A stretch of 17,234 nt of DNA from Gallionellaceae bacterium (lineage in GTDB: Bacteria; Pseudomonadota; Gammaproteobacteria; Burkholderiales; Gallionellaceae): the NCBI GenBank assembly GCA_030646595.1, contig JAUSKS010000130.1, forward strand, positions 1 through 17,234, written 5' to 3'. Below, one piece after another: positions 6,790-14,010 of this stretch; the stretch's first letter is position 1, and each line of letters starts with the position of its first letter. A program made the position numbers and the translations under genes. Below the pieces are notes generated by a model. It saw only the letters and a list, made by a program, of their open reading frames with translations. It did no database searches and had not been told where the DNA came from.

Positions 6790-6800
6790 TGCGGTAGCTA
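6790..6800 (+). promoter_or_regulatory. ops/JUMPstart-like element (candidate RfaH recruitment site)
   Basis: The 11 bases TGCGGTAGCTA match the ops core consensus GGCGGTAGYNT at 9 of 11 positions, including the uninterrupted GCGGTAGC that contains the bases contacted by RfaH in E. coli. It lies on the coding strand, 53 bases before the ATG of the MarR-type gene and thus in the untranslated leader of the operon, the standard location for ops. An RfaH-like protein is encoded 4 kb upstream. Chance matches to an 8-base core are possible in 17 kb, but the location is the expected one. Confidence 0.55.
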
Positions 6801-6853
6801 TTCTGAATTTACTTGTTTTCAGATTCCAGAACTTGCCAGACCGAATTTACCCG

Positions 6854-7231
6854 ATGACCACACGCCGCCAGACTGCCAACGACGACACCCTGTTTTGGAC
6901 ACTCAAAGTGCTCCAGGAAAACCCTGGCGTGTCCCAACGCACTTTAGCCAAAGAAGTGGGCATCAACGTCAGCACCATCAACTTCTGCCTGAAAGCCTTG
7001 GTAGAAAAAGGCTGGATCAAGATGGGCAACTTCAGCAAAAACCCCGACAAACTGAGTTACGCCTACCTGCTCACCCCCACCGGGGTGGCTGAAAAGGCCG
7101 TGCTAACCCGGCGCTTCTTGCAGCGCAAGATGGCTGAATATGAAAAGCTGCGGGGTGAAATTGAGGAACTGCAGCGTGAGACTGAAAAAACTACTTCACC
7201 GCTTAAAAATCTAAATAGATCAAAGATATGA
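6854..7231 (+). CDS. MarR-family EPS-associated transcriptional regulator (MarR_EPS)
   Basis: This 125-residue winged-helix regulator belongs to the small family found next to exopolysaccharide genes (MarR_EPS, TIGR04176 as I recall it). The winged HTH occupies residues about 12-75: TLFWTLKVLQENPGVSQRTL, KEVGINVSTINFCLKALVEK, GWIKMGNFS, then SYAYLLTPTGVAEKA. The C-terminus from about 90 is a charged helix suited to coiled-coil dimerisation. I chose the ATG at 6854 (MTTRRQ) over the upstream TTG at 6833 because family members begin at this point; neither has a clear Shine-Dalgarno. Its TGA overlaps the ATG of the sugar dehydrogenase gene by four bases, so it is the first gene of the biosynthetic operon and probably autoregulates it. 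Confidence 0.88.
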   Translation: MTTRRQTANDDTLFWTLKVLQENPGVSQRTLAKEVGINVSTINFCLKALVEKGWIKMGNFSKNPDKLSYAYLLTPTGVAEKAVLTRRFLQRKMAEYEKLRGEIEELQRETEKTTSPLKNLNRSKI

Positions 7232-8523
7232 ACCTTTCAGACATCAGAATTGCCATCATCGGACTTGGTTACGTCGGTCTCCCTCTTGCAGTCGAGTTTG
7301 GTAAACATTACGACACACTTGGTTTTGACATAAATTTGTTGCGCGTTGATCAATTGCGTAGTGGCCAAGACCGCACCTTGGAGACTACAACTGAAGAGCT
7401 TACCAGCGCCACGCAGTTGCAATTCAGTACAGATACCACCAATCTGACTGATCGAAACGTGTTCATTGTTACCGTTCCTACCCCGATTGACAAAGCAAAC
7501 CGCCCTGATCTAACACCGTTAATCAAAGCAAGTGAAACAGTCGGTAAATCGCTTAGAAAAGGTGCCATAGTTATTTACGAGTCCACCGTTTACCCTGGTG
7601 CAACTGAAGAAGTCTGCGTACCAGTTCTAGAAAAGTTCAGTGGACTCAAGTTCAACCAAGATTTCTTTTGCGGCTATAGCCCGGAGCGCATCAATCCAGG
7701 AGACAAAGTCAACACGCTCACAAAAATCAAAAAAATCACTAGTGGTAGCACGCCTGACGTGGCGGACACGGTTGATGAACTTTACAAAACTATAATTACC
7801 GCTGGCACGCACAAGGCCACTAGCCTCAAGGTTGCGGAAGCAGCCAAGGTTATCGAAAACACGCAGCGCGACTTAAACATCGCATTGGTGAATGAGCTCT
7901 CTGTAATATTCGAGCGCCTGGGCATCGACACACTTGAGGTACTGGAAGCTGCTGGCAGCAAATGGAATTTTTTGCCATTTCGTCCTGGATTTGTAGGTGG
8001 CCACTGTATTGGCGTTGACCCTTACTACCTTACCCATAAGGCGGAGGAAGTTGGGTATAACCCTCAGGTTATTTTAGCCGGGCGACGGATCAACGACAAT
8101 ATGTCCCGTTACGCTGCTCGCAATCTTATCAAACGAATGCTGGTTAATGGTATCGATGTGGCGCGCAGCACCGTTGGTGTGTTAGGTGTCACATTTAAAG
8201 AGAATTGTCCTGATATTCGTAATAGCAAGGTTGTCGATTTAATTCGCGATCTTCAAGCTTGGGGTGTAACCGTGGTTGCAGCGGATCCGTGGGCTGATGC
8301 AGCTGAGTTCTCACATGAATACGGGCTCAGTCTTGGTAAGGTTGATGCCCAACATCCAGTAGATTCTTTGGTGGTTGCCGTGGGACATCATAAATATCGC
8401 GACTTAAGCCCATCACAATTGCGAACGCTATGCAAGGGGGAGAAACCTGTATTAGCTGATATTAAATGCTTATATAACAGACAAGATGCCGCTTCTGTCG
8501 GCTTTACCGTATTCCGACTTTGA
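7228..8523 (+). CDS. tviB: UDP-N-acetylhexosamine 6-dehydrogenase (TviB/WbpO type)
   Basis: This 431-residue cytosolic enzyme oxidises C6 of UDP-GlcNAc or UDP-GalNAc twice with NAD+, giving the UDP-N-acetyl-hexosaminuronic acid. The N-terminal Rossmann domain has IAIIGLGYVGLPLAVEFG. The middle linker has TSLKVAEAAKVIENTQRDLN. The catalytic-cysteine motif is GGHCIGVDPYYL with Cys260, and the C-terminal domain follows (LGVTFKENCPDIRNS). Length and motifs are those of TviB/WbpO rather than of plain UDP-glucose dehydrogenase. WbpO prefers UDP-GalNAc and TviB UDP-GlcNAc; the sequence alone does not settle which applies. The start overlaps the upstream regulator stop (ATGA), so it is translationally coupled. 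Its product would feed the next oxidoreductase, aminotransferase and acetyltransferase. Confidence 0.93.
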   Translation: MNLSDIRIAIIGLGYVGLPLAVEFGKHYDTLGFDINLLRVDQLRSGQDRTLETTTEELTSATQLQFSTDTTNLTDRNVFIVTVPTPIDKANRPDLTPLIKASETVGKSLRKGAIVIYESTVYPGATEEVCVPVLEKFSGLKFNQDFFCGYSPERINPGDKVNTLTKIKKITSGSTPDVADTVDELYKTIITAGTHKATSLKVAEAAKVIENTQRDLNIALVNELSVIFERLGIDTLEVLEAAGSKWNFLPFRPGFVGGHCIGVDPYYLTHKAEEVGYNPQVILAGRRINDNMSRYAARNLIKRMLVNGIDVARSTVGVLGVTFKENCPDIRNSKVVDLIRDLQAWGVTVVAADPWADAAEFSHEYGLSLGKVDAQHPVDSLVVAVGHHKYRDLSPSQLRTLCKGEKPVLADIKCLYNRQDAASVGFTVFRL

Positions 8524-8535
8524 AAGAATTTAATT

Positions 8536-9594
8536 ATGCATAACTACACCCCCATCACCGATCGCAAAATACGACTGGCCCTAGTAGGTTGCGGGCGCAT
8601 TGCCAACAACCACTTTGCTTCCATAGAGGGACATGCAGATAAAGTAGATTTAGTCGATATTTGCGATGTTAATGCTACAGCACTCGCACAAGCAGTTGCA
8701 AGAACAAAGGCTATCGGTCACCGCAGCTTAGCCGGCATGCTTCAAAATACCACGGCTGATCTCGTTATCCTCACAACTCCCAGTGGATTGCACCCTGAGC
8801 AAACCATTCAAGTAGCGGGATCAGGTCGGCACGTTATGACTGAGAAGCCAATGGCCACCCGTTGGCACGATGGCGTGCGCATGGTCAAAGCATGTGATGA
8901 CGCTGGTGTGCGCCTGTTTGTTGTTAAGCAAAACCGCCGCAACGCCACCCTACAGCTCCTCAAGAACGCCATGGAGCAAGGCCGTTTCGGCAAAATTTAC
9001 TCGGTGGCCATGAATGTGTTCTGGACCCGCCCGCAGGACTACTACGACAGCGCCAAATGGCGAGGCACCTGGGAGTTTGATGGCGGCGCCTTCATGAACC
9101 AGGCCAGCCATTACATCGACCTGCTGCACTGGATGATTGGCCCAGTGGAGAGTGTCATGGCCTATACCGGCACCTTGGCGCGTAGTATCGAGGTCGAAGA
9201 CAGTGGCGTTGCTGCCATTCGTTGGCGCAGTGGAGCCATGGGGACGCTCAACGTAACCATGCTGACCTACCCCAAAAACATGGAAGGCAGCATCACTGTG
9301 CTAGGTGAAAAAGGCACGGTGCGTATTGGCGGCGTGGCCGTCAATGAGATCCAAACCTGGGAGTTTGCCGACACCCGCCCTGAAGACTCAGAGGTGGCCG
9401 CCAGCAGCTACCAGACCACCTCGGTTTATGGTTTGGGTCACCCACTTTACTATCATAACGTGATAGAGACTTTGCGCGGGAATGCCGAACCCGAGACCGA
9501 TGGCCGCGAGGGCCTGGTCACGCTGGAGCTGCTGATTGCCATGTATCTGTCATCTCGCGATGGTAGGCGCGTAGCCCTGCCGCTAGACTACTAA
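8536..9594 (+). CDS. Gfo/Idh/MocA oxidoreductase, WlbA/WbpB-like UDP-HexNAc-uronate 3-dehydrogenase
   Basis: This 352-residue NAD-dependent oxidoreductase has an N-terminal Rossmann fold (ALVGCGRIANNH) and the GFO catalytic signature TEKPMA with Lys104. In the C-terminal domain GGAFMNQASHYIDLLHW supplies His192 and Asp195. In UDP-2,3-diacetamido-uronate pathways such an enzyme oxidises C3 of the UDP-N-acetyl-uronic acid to the 3-keto form for transamination. The long C-terminal segment (TLARSIEVEDSGVAAIRWR, TMLTYPKNMEGSITVLGEKG) matches proteins commonly annotated as UDP-N-acetyl-2-amino-2-deoxyglucuronate dehydrogenase, more like WlbA than P. aeruginosa WbpB as I recall it. It lies 12 bases after the 6-dehydrogenase. 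Codon use becomes more GC-rich from about residue 130, unlike its own start. Confidence 0.87.
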   Translation: MHNYTPITDRKIRLALVGCGRIANNHFASIEGHADKVDLVDICDVNATALAQAVARTKAIGHRSLAGMLQNTTADLVILTTPSGLHPEQTIQVAGSGRHVMTEKPMATRWHDGVRMVKACDDAGVRLFVVKQNRRNATLQLLKNAMEQGRFGKIYSVAMNVFWTRPQDYYDSAKWRGTWEFDGGAFMNQASHYIDLLHWMIGPVESVMAYTGTLARSIEVEDSGVAAIRWRSGAMGTLNVTMLTYPKNMEGSITVLGEKGTVRIGGVAVNEIQTWEFADTRPEDSEVAASSYQTTSVYGLGHPLYYHNVIETLRGNAEPETDGREGLVTLELLIAMYLSSRDGRRVALPLDY

Positions 9595-9619
9595 TGACTC
9601 CTGCCTAGCAGCATCAAAT

Positions 9620-10693
9620 ATGCACATCGCAGTAATAGGCGCAGGCATTAATGGAGCATGCACCGCTTGGGAATTGGCGCGTGCCGGGCACAGTGTTGTG
9701 CTGTTTGAGCGGGATACCGCTATGGCACACACGAGCCGTGCATCCACCAAACTACTTCATGGTGGCCTCCGTTACCTGGAAAACGGCGAGTTCCGCTTAG
9801 TGCGCGAAGCCCTGTCAGAGCGACGCGCTTGGTTTGATGATGCTCCCCAACACGCCCGACCACTCAAGCTCACGTTACCCATCTACCGCACCGCCCGCCG
9901 CCCATCGTGGATGATAAGCATCGGGTTGGGCTTGTATGACCTGTTGGCCACAGGTAGTGGTCTACCGCGCCACACCTGGCAAAGCCAGGAACTTACCATA
10001 GGCAAAAATCCACACCTTAAAACCGATGGCCTGCTGGGCTCCTTTACCTTTTGGGATGGCCAGATGGACGACCTGCAACTTGGCTTGTGGGTCATCCACC
10101 AAGCGCAAAACTCGGGCGTGAAGGTGTCCGAAAACACCGGAATCAAAGCCGTTCACCCCAGCGGGCAAGTGACCTTTTCCGATGGTGGCAGCATGCAGTT
10201 TGAGCAGATCGTCAACGCAGCAGGTCCATGGGCCAGCCAACTTCTGGCCGCCAGCCGCATCAACAGCCAACACAGCCTGGACCTAGTGCGCGGCAGTCAC
10301 ATCGTGCTAAACCGCCCATGCACCAACCCTTGCCTACTAGAGGTGCCTAATGAACGACGCATATTTTTTTCCCTGCCTTGGCAGGGACAGACTCTGGTAG
10401 GCACCACCGAAGAGCGCCAGCTAGCTCCAACCCCTGTTACACCCAGCACACAGGAAATAGATTATTTGCTGAACGCTTACAACCATTTTTTTAGTATCCC
10501 CGTCACATCGGACGACATCAGTTCCACGTTTGCCGGTCTGCGCCCCTTGGTCAAATCTTCGTCTAACCCGAACCGTGCCACGCGTGAATACGCGTTTGAA
10601 CGTCACGGCAAGCTCATAACTATCTTTGGCGGCAAGTGGACCACAGCCCGCGCCATGGCCCGTCACATTACAAAACTCATCCATAACCCATGA
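9620..10693 (+). CDS. GlpD-like FAD-dependent oxidoreductase without the C-terminal domain
   Basis: This 357-residue flavoenzyme resembles aerobic glycerol-3-phosphate dehydrogenase, which oxidises sn-glycerol-3-phosphate to dihydroxyacetone phosphate and passes electrons to quinone. Visible motifs are the FAD-binding [18 protein letters not shown], the GlpD signature [48 protein letters not shown] and [16 protein letters not shown]. coli GlpD is about 500 residues; this protein ends just after FGGKWTT and so lacks the last 140 or so residues (the DAO_C-type domain). The ORF has a normal stop and overlaps the next start (ATGA), so the short form looks intended. Its presence inside a sugar-nucleotide operon is unusual. 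It may act on a glycerol-phosphate or polyol intermediate, or on a sugar; the substrate is unknown. Confidence 0.82.
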   Translation: MHIAVIGAGINGACTAWELARAGHSVVLFERDTAMAHTSRASTKLLHGGLRYLENGEFRLVREALSERRAWFDDAPQHARPLKLTLPIYRTARRPSWMISIGLGLYDLLATGSGLPRHTWQSQELTIGKNPHLKTDGLLGSFTFWDGQMDDLQLGLWVIHQAQNSGVKVSENTGIKAVHPSGQVTFSDGGSMQFEQIVNAAGPWASQLLAASRINSQHSLDLVRGSHIVLNRPCTNPCLLEVPNERRIFFSLPWQGQTLVGTTEERQLAPTPVTPSTQEIDYLLNAYNHFFSIPVTSDDISSTFAGLRPLVKSSSNPNRATREYAFERHGKLITIFGGKWTTARAMARHITKLIHNP

Positions 10694-11274
10694 GCAACAT
10701 CACAGTCCACCCCACATCAATAGTTGACGAAGGTGCCCATATTGGCGAGGGCAGCCGCATTTGGCATTGGGTGCACATAAGCGGTGGTGCGAATATTGGC
10801 CGCGATTGCTCTATTGGTCAAAATGTGTTTATAGGCAACCGCGTGGTGATTGGTAACAACTGCAAGATACAAAACAACGTGTCAGTCTACGACAATGTAA
10901 CGCTTGAAGACGAAGTGTTTTGCGGCCCCAGCATGGTGTTCACAAATGTATACAACCCACGCAGTGCCGTGAGCCGCAAGGACGAATACCGCAATACCCT
11001 GGTCAAACGAGGCGTGACGTTGGGTGCCAACTGTACTATTGTTTGTGGTATCACCATAGGCGAGTTTGCCTTCGTTGGCGCAGGTGCAGTCGTCAACAAG
11101 GACATCAAACCCTATGCGCTTGTGGTCGGCGTGCCTGCAAAACAAGTTGGCTGGATGAGCGAATACGGAGAACAAATTCCACTTCCGCTAGACGGAGAAG
11201 GCCAATACGAATGCCCTCACAGCGAAAACATTTACAAACTAAGCAATCATCAAATCAAAAGAATCACACAATGA
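10690..11274 (+). CDS. wbpD: WbpD-like UDP-sugar N-acetyltransferase (left-handed beta-helix)
   Basis: This 194-residue hexapeptide-repeat acyltransferase should transfer acetyl from acetyl-CoA to the 3-amino group of UDP-2-acetamido-3-amino-2,3-dideoxy-uronic acid, as WbpD/WlbB do. It opens with [20 protein letters not shown] and continues as regular hexapeptide coils ([20 protein letters not shown]). The loop [14 protein letters not shown] holds the conserved Asn region of the family, and [13 protein letters not shown] plus [16 protein letters not shown] close the helix. A short tail with a Cys-His pair ([12 protein letters not shown]) follows. It overlaps the upstream GlpD-like gene and the downstream aminotransferase by ATGA, giving a tightly coupled trio. 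Confidence 0.9.
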   Translation: MSNITVHPTSIVDEGAHIGEGSRIWHWVHISGGANIGRDCSIGQNVFIGNRVVIGNNCKIQNNVSVYDNVTLEDEVFCGPSMVFTNVYNPRSAVSRKDEYRNTLVKRGVTLGANCTIVCGITIGEFAFVGAGAVVNKDIKPYALVVGVPAKQVGWMSEYGEQIPLPLDGEGQYECPHSENIYKLSNHQIKRITQ

Positions 11275-12365
11275 CTATTCCATTTATAGATCTTAAGACA
11301 CAGTATCAAACCATAAAGTCCCAAATTCAGGAGCGAATTAATCGGGTGCTCGAGCATGGCCAATACATTATGGGTCCGGAGGTCATAGAGCTAGAAGAAA
11401 GACTCGCTGAATATGTAGGAGTTAAGTACTGTATCAGCGCCAGCAGCGGAACCGATACACTGCTTATAGCAATGATGGCCTTAGATATTAGGCCAGGCGA
11501 CGAAGTAATCACTACACCGTTTACATTTATAGCTACAGGTGAAATGATTTCCCTGCTAGGAGCTATTCCCGTATTTGTCGATATAGACTCTCGAACTTAT
11601 AACATCGACCCAATGAAAATTGAGGCGGCTGTAACAGCTAAGACTAAAGCCATCATGCCAGTAAGTCTTTACGGGCAGTGTGCGGATATGGATGCAATTA
11701 ACAACATTGCTAATAAATATGGTCTAGCTGTCATTGAAGATGCAGCTCAATCCTTTGGAGCGACTTATAAGGGGCGAAAATCTTGCGGGCTCTCCACAGT
11801 TGGCAGTACCAGCTTTTTCCCAAGTAAACCACTAGGTGCATATGGGGATGCCGGCGCGTTATTTACTAACGATGAAAATTTGGCAAGAATTATGCGCCAA
11901 ATTCGATTGCATGGTCAGGATCGTCACTATCATCACCCACGAGTGGGGATTAATGGTCGAATGGACACAATTCAGGCGGCAATATTGCTAGCCAAGTTAG
12001 ACGTTTTTCCAGAAGAAGTGGTTGCGCGACAGCGAATTGCAAGTCGCTATAACAATCTACTTTCTAACAAAACAACATCGCCATATATCGAACCACACAA
12101 TCAGTCCGTATATGCACAGTACACATTGTTAGTAAACAATCGTGGCGACATTCAGGCGAAATTGAAAGATGTAGGGATTCCGACTGCAGTTCATTACCCA
12201 ATTCCTCTTAATTTACAGCCAGTGTTTAATTATTTAAAACAACAAGAGGGGTCATTTCCTATAGCGGAAAACATAGCAGAAAAAGTAATGAGTCTACCAA
12301 TGAGTCCATATCTTTCAGACTATGACATTGAACGTATTACTGTGGCTGTAAAGGCGGCATTATGA
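11271..12365 (+). CDS. wbpE: PLP-dependent DegT/DnrJ/EryC1 aminotransferase, WbpE-like
   Basis: This 364-residue sugar aminotransferase uses PLP to convert the 3-keto UDP-uronate to the 3-amino form, with glutamate as usual donor. The start is the ATG at 11271 ([19 protein letters not shown]), which overlaps the previous stop. Motifs seen are [18 protein letters not shown] (PLP phosphate region), [27 protein letters not shown], and [15 protein letters not shown] with Lys186 as the PLP Schiff-base lysine, as in WbpE (Lys185). The C-terminal substrate region has [16 protein letters not shown] and [14 protein letters not shown]. Length is typical. From here on the DNA is clearly AT-richer than upstream. 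Confidence 0.92.
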   Translation: MTIPFIDLKTQYQTIKSQIQERINRVLEHGQYIMGPEVIELEERLAEYVGVKYCISASSGTDTLLIAMMALDIRPGDEVITTPFTFIATGEMISLLGAIPVFVDIDSRTYNIDPMKIEAAVTAKTKAIMPVSLYGQCADMDAINNIANKYGLAVIEDAAQSFGATYKGRKSCGLSTVGSTSFFPSKPLGAYGDAGALFTNDENLARIMRQIRLHGQDRHYHHPRVGINGRMDTIQAAILLAKLDVFPEEVVARQRIASRYNNLLSNKTTSPYIEPHNQSVYAQYTLLVNNRGDIQAKLKDVGIPTAVHYPIPLNLQPVFNYLKQQEGSFPIAENIAEKVMSLPMSPYLSDYDIERITVAVKAAL

Positions 12366-12916
12366 CTAAAACCTTCATTCACCCCAGTGCGAATGTATCC
12401 AATGACACAAACATAGGTGATGGTAGCAAAATATGGATTAATGTTCAAATACGAGAGCATACTGAAATAGGATCAGACTGTATTATATCAAAAGATGTTT
12501 ATATAGATCATTCGGTCAAAATTGGAAATCGTTGTAAGGTACAAAATTCCGTTTCGATTTATAACGGCGTCACACTGGAAGATGATGTTTTTGTTGGACC
12601 TAATGTGGCTTTTACAAATGACAAGATTCCTCGGGCATTTAATTCAAATTGGACTACTACACCAACTGTTGTAAAGAGAGGGGCCAGTATTGGTGCAAAC
12701 GCCACTATTGTTTGTGGAATAACTATTGGGCAATATGCGATGGTTGCCGCTGGAAGTGTGGTTACTAAAAGTGTACCCGACAATGCATTGGTAGTAGGAA
12801 ATCCTGCAAGGTTTATAAGTTATATCTGCAAGTGTGGAAATAGACTGGACAAGAATCATATTTGTAAGGTTTGTGGAGAAGTATCACAGATCACTACTAC
12901 GAGGCATTCAAAGTGA
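12362..12916 (+). CDS. Second WbpD-like N-acetyltransferase with Zn-ribbon-like tail
   Basis: This 184-residue left-handed beta-helix acetyltransferase is related to the one at 10690 but clearly not a recent copy. It has HPSANVSNDTNIGDGSKIWI, the repeats IGNRCKVQNSVSIYNGVTLE, the FTNDKIPRAF loop, [20 protein letters not shown] and VVGNPARFISYICKCG. The last 25 residues carry four cysteines in the order C-x-C and C-x-x-C (ICKCGNRLDKNHICKVCGE), which looks like a small zinc ribbon. It probably N-acetylates an amino sugar nucleotide made by the adjacent aminotransferase. ATGA overlap with the aminotransferase stop and GTGA overlap with the next gene indicate translational coupling. Whether the substrate matches that of the first acetyltransferase is unclear. 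Confidence 0.87.
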   Translation: MTKTFIHPSANVSNDTNIGDGSKIWINVQIREHTEIGSDCIISKDVYIDHSVKIGNRCKVQNSVSIYNGVTLEDDVFVGPNVAFTNDKIPRAFNSNWTTTPTVVKRGASIGANATIVCGITIGQYAMVAAGSVVTKSVPDNALVVGNPARFISYICKCGNRLDKNHICKVCGEVSQITTTRHSK

Positions 12917-13899
12917 ATATTGGTTTAATTGGATATGGATACTGGGGGCCAAACGTGGCCAAAAACGCATTTAATAATAAAAAATTAAAGTTACATACTA
13001 TTTGTGATAAAAATCAATTGCGTCTAAACAAGGCAAAAGAAATATATCAACAACAATGCAAGTACGAGAGTGACTACAAAACGTTAATAGGCAATCCGGA
13101 AATAAAGTGTATAGCAATTGCAGTTGAAACTAGCTCACATTATCAAATCGCTAAAGATGCCCTCTTGTCTGGAAAGCATGTATACATTGAAAAGCCCTTT
13201 ACATCAACTATCGAGCAAGCTAAGGAGCTGGATGCAATAGGAAAAGAAAAAGGACTCGTGATACATGTTGATCACATAATGATATTTCATCCAATAATAC
13301 GGAAAATCAAATCACTTCTAGATGCCGGCGACTTAGGTGATTTGATTTTCATTGATTCGATGCGACTAAATCTCGGACAGATAAAAAAAGATGTAAGCGC
13401 GATGTGGGACTTAGCTGTACATGATCTTGCGATAATTGATTACATATCGAATGGAAAGATCCCTCATTACATAAATGCAGTTGGTGAAAAATTCTACAAT
13501 CCTCGAGAAAGTCTAGTATTTTTAACACTGCGATATGAAAATTTCATTGCGCATATTCAATCAAGCTGGATTTCACCCCTTAAGGAGCGACGGATTATTA
13601 TAGCTGGGACCAAAAAAATGGCTGTTTATGACGACATGAAAACCACAGAGAAACTAATGATCTACGATAAGGGAGTGACAGTTGTTTCTGGTGAAAACAT
13701 AGAGTATGCCGATTATGTAGTAAAAACTCGTGAAGGCGACGTGTGGAGCCCATTTGTTCCGCAAGAAGATGCATTATTTAATAGCATTGAATATTTTAGA
13801 GATTGCGTCATAAAAAATATGCCATCATCTTCCGGGCCAGAGCAAGCTATTAGATTGGCAAATATACTAAATAACGCCGATATTAATATGAATCAATAA
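12913..13899 (+). CDS. Second Gfo/Idh/MocA oxidoreductase
   Basis: This 328-residue NAD(P)-dependent oxidoreductase has a Rossmann motif (NIGLIGYGYWGPNVAKNAF) and the catalytic EKPF signature at Lys94. WDLAVHDLAIIDYI follows, with His170 and the acidic residue beside it in the positions of the Gfo/Idh active site. I chose GTG at 12913 as the start: it places the Rossmann motif at the extreme N-terminus, CGAGG lies eight bases upstream, and it overlaps the previous stop. The longer frame from 12871 would add a tail with no family counterpart. Relatives of this branch sit beside WbpD-type acetyltransferases in O-antigen clusters and act on UDP-amino-uronates; the exact reaction is not determined here. 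Confidence 0.85.
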   Translation: MNIGLIGYGYWGPNVAKNAFNNKKLKLHTICDKNQLRLNKAKEIYQQQCKYESDYKTLIGNPEIKCIAIAVETSSHYQIAKDALLSGKHVYIEKPFTSTIEQAKELDAIGKEKGLVIHVDHIMIFHPIIRKIKSLLDAGDLGDLIFIDSMRLNLGQIKKDVSAMWDLAVHDLAIIDYISNGKIPHYINAVGEKFYNPRESLVFLTLRYENFIAHIQSSWISPLKERRIIIAGTKKMAVYDDMKTTEKLMIYDKGVTVVSGENIEYADYVVKTREGDVWSPFVPQEDALFNSIEYFRDCVIKNMPSSSGPEQAIRLANILNNADINMNQ

Positions 13900-14010
13900 A
13901 ATTCTAGAAGATATACTCCGCATATTGCTACTCACCATGACGCAAAATAATGCACCGTTTGGCATTTAAATGCACAAAAATCAAGTTGATCGAATAATTG
14001 CATTATTTTA
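13900..14010 (+). promoter_or_regulatory. AT-rich gap with a 12-base palindrome before wzx
   Basis: This is the longest gap inside the biosynthetic operon. It contains the perfect palindrome GCATTTAAATGC at 13962-13973. No good promoter pair and no Shine-Dalgarno before the wzx ATG at 14011 are visible. It could hold an internal promoter or operator, or mark the join between modules acquired separately. Confidence 0.35.

Larger units (their letters stand above)
6646..6853 (+). promoter_or_regulatory. Regulatory leader before the EPS regulator and sugar operon
   Basis: This gap separates the ParB pair from the MarR-type gene. It is AT-richer than its left flank and no frame in it resembles a protein. 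A good -10 match, TAGAAT (6716-6721), has no convincing -35; an alternative pair is TTGGCT (6711-6716) with AACAAT (6735-6740), spacer 18. It also contains an inverted repeat, a 10-base palindrome and an ops-like site, listed separately. It is the obvious place for the promoter of the polysaccharide operon. Confidence 0.5.

Noticed and set aside
6646..7092. Open frame of 148 codons starting right after the second ParB-like gene
   Set aside because: It overlaps the MarR-type gene in another frame, its N-terminal part lies in the regulatory leader, and its product resembles no protein family. The MarR frame has clear family motifs.
10920..11270. Upstream extension of the aminotransferase frame
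   Set aside because: It lies inside the acetyltransferase gene in a different frame and is Arg/Cys/Gln-rich. Family members begin at the FIDLK segment, so the start is at 11271.
12871..12912. Upstream extension of the second Gfo/Idh frame (starting MWRSITDHYY)
   Set aside because: It overlaps the acetyltransferase Zn-ribbon coding, and the Rossmann motif should be at the very N-terminus. GTG 12913 has a Shine-Dalgarno and overlaps the previous stop.
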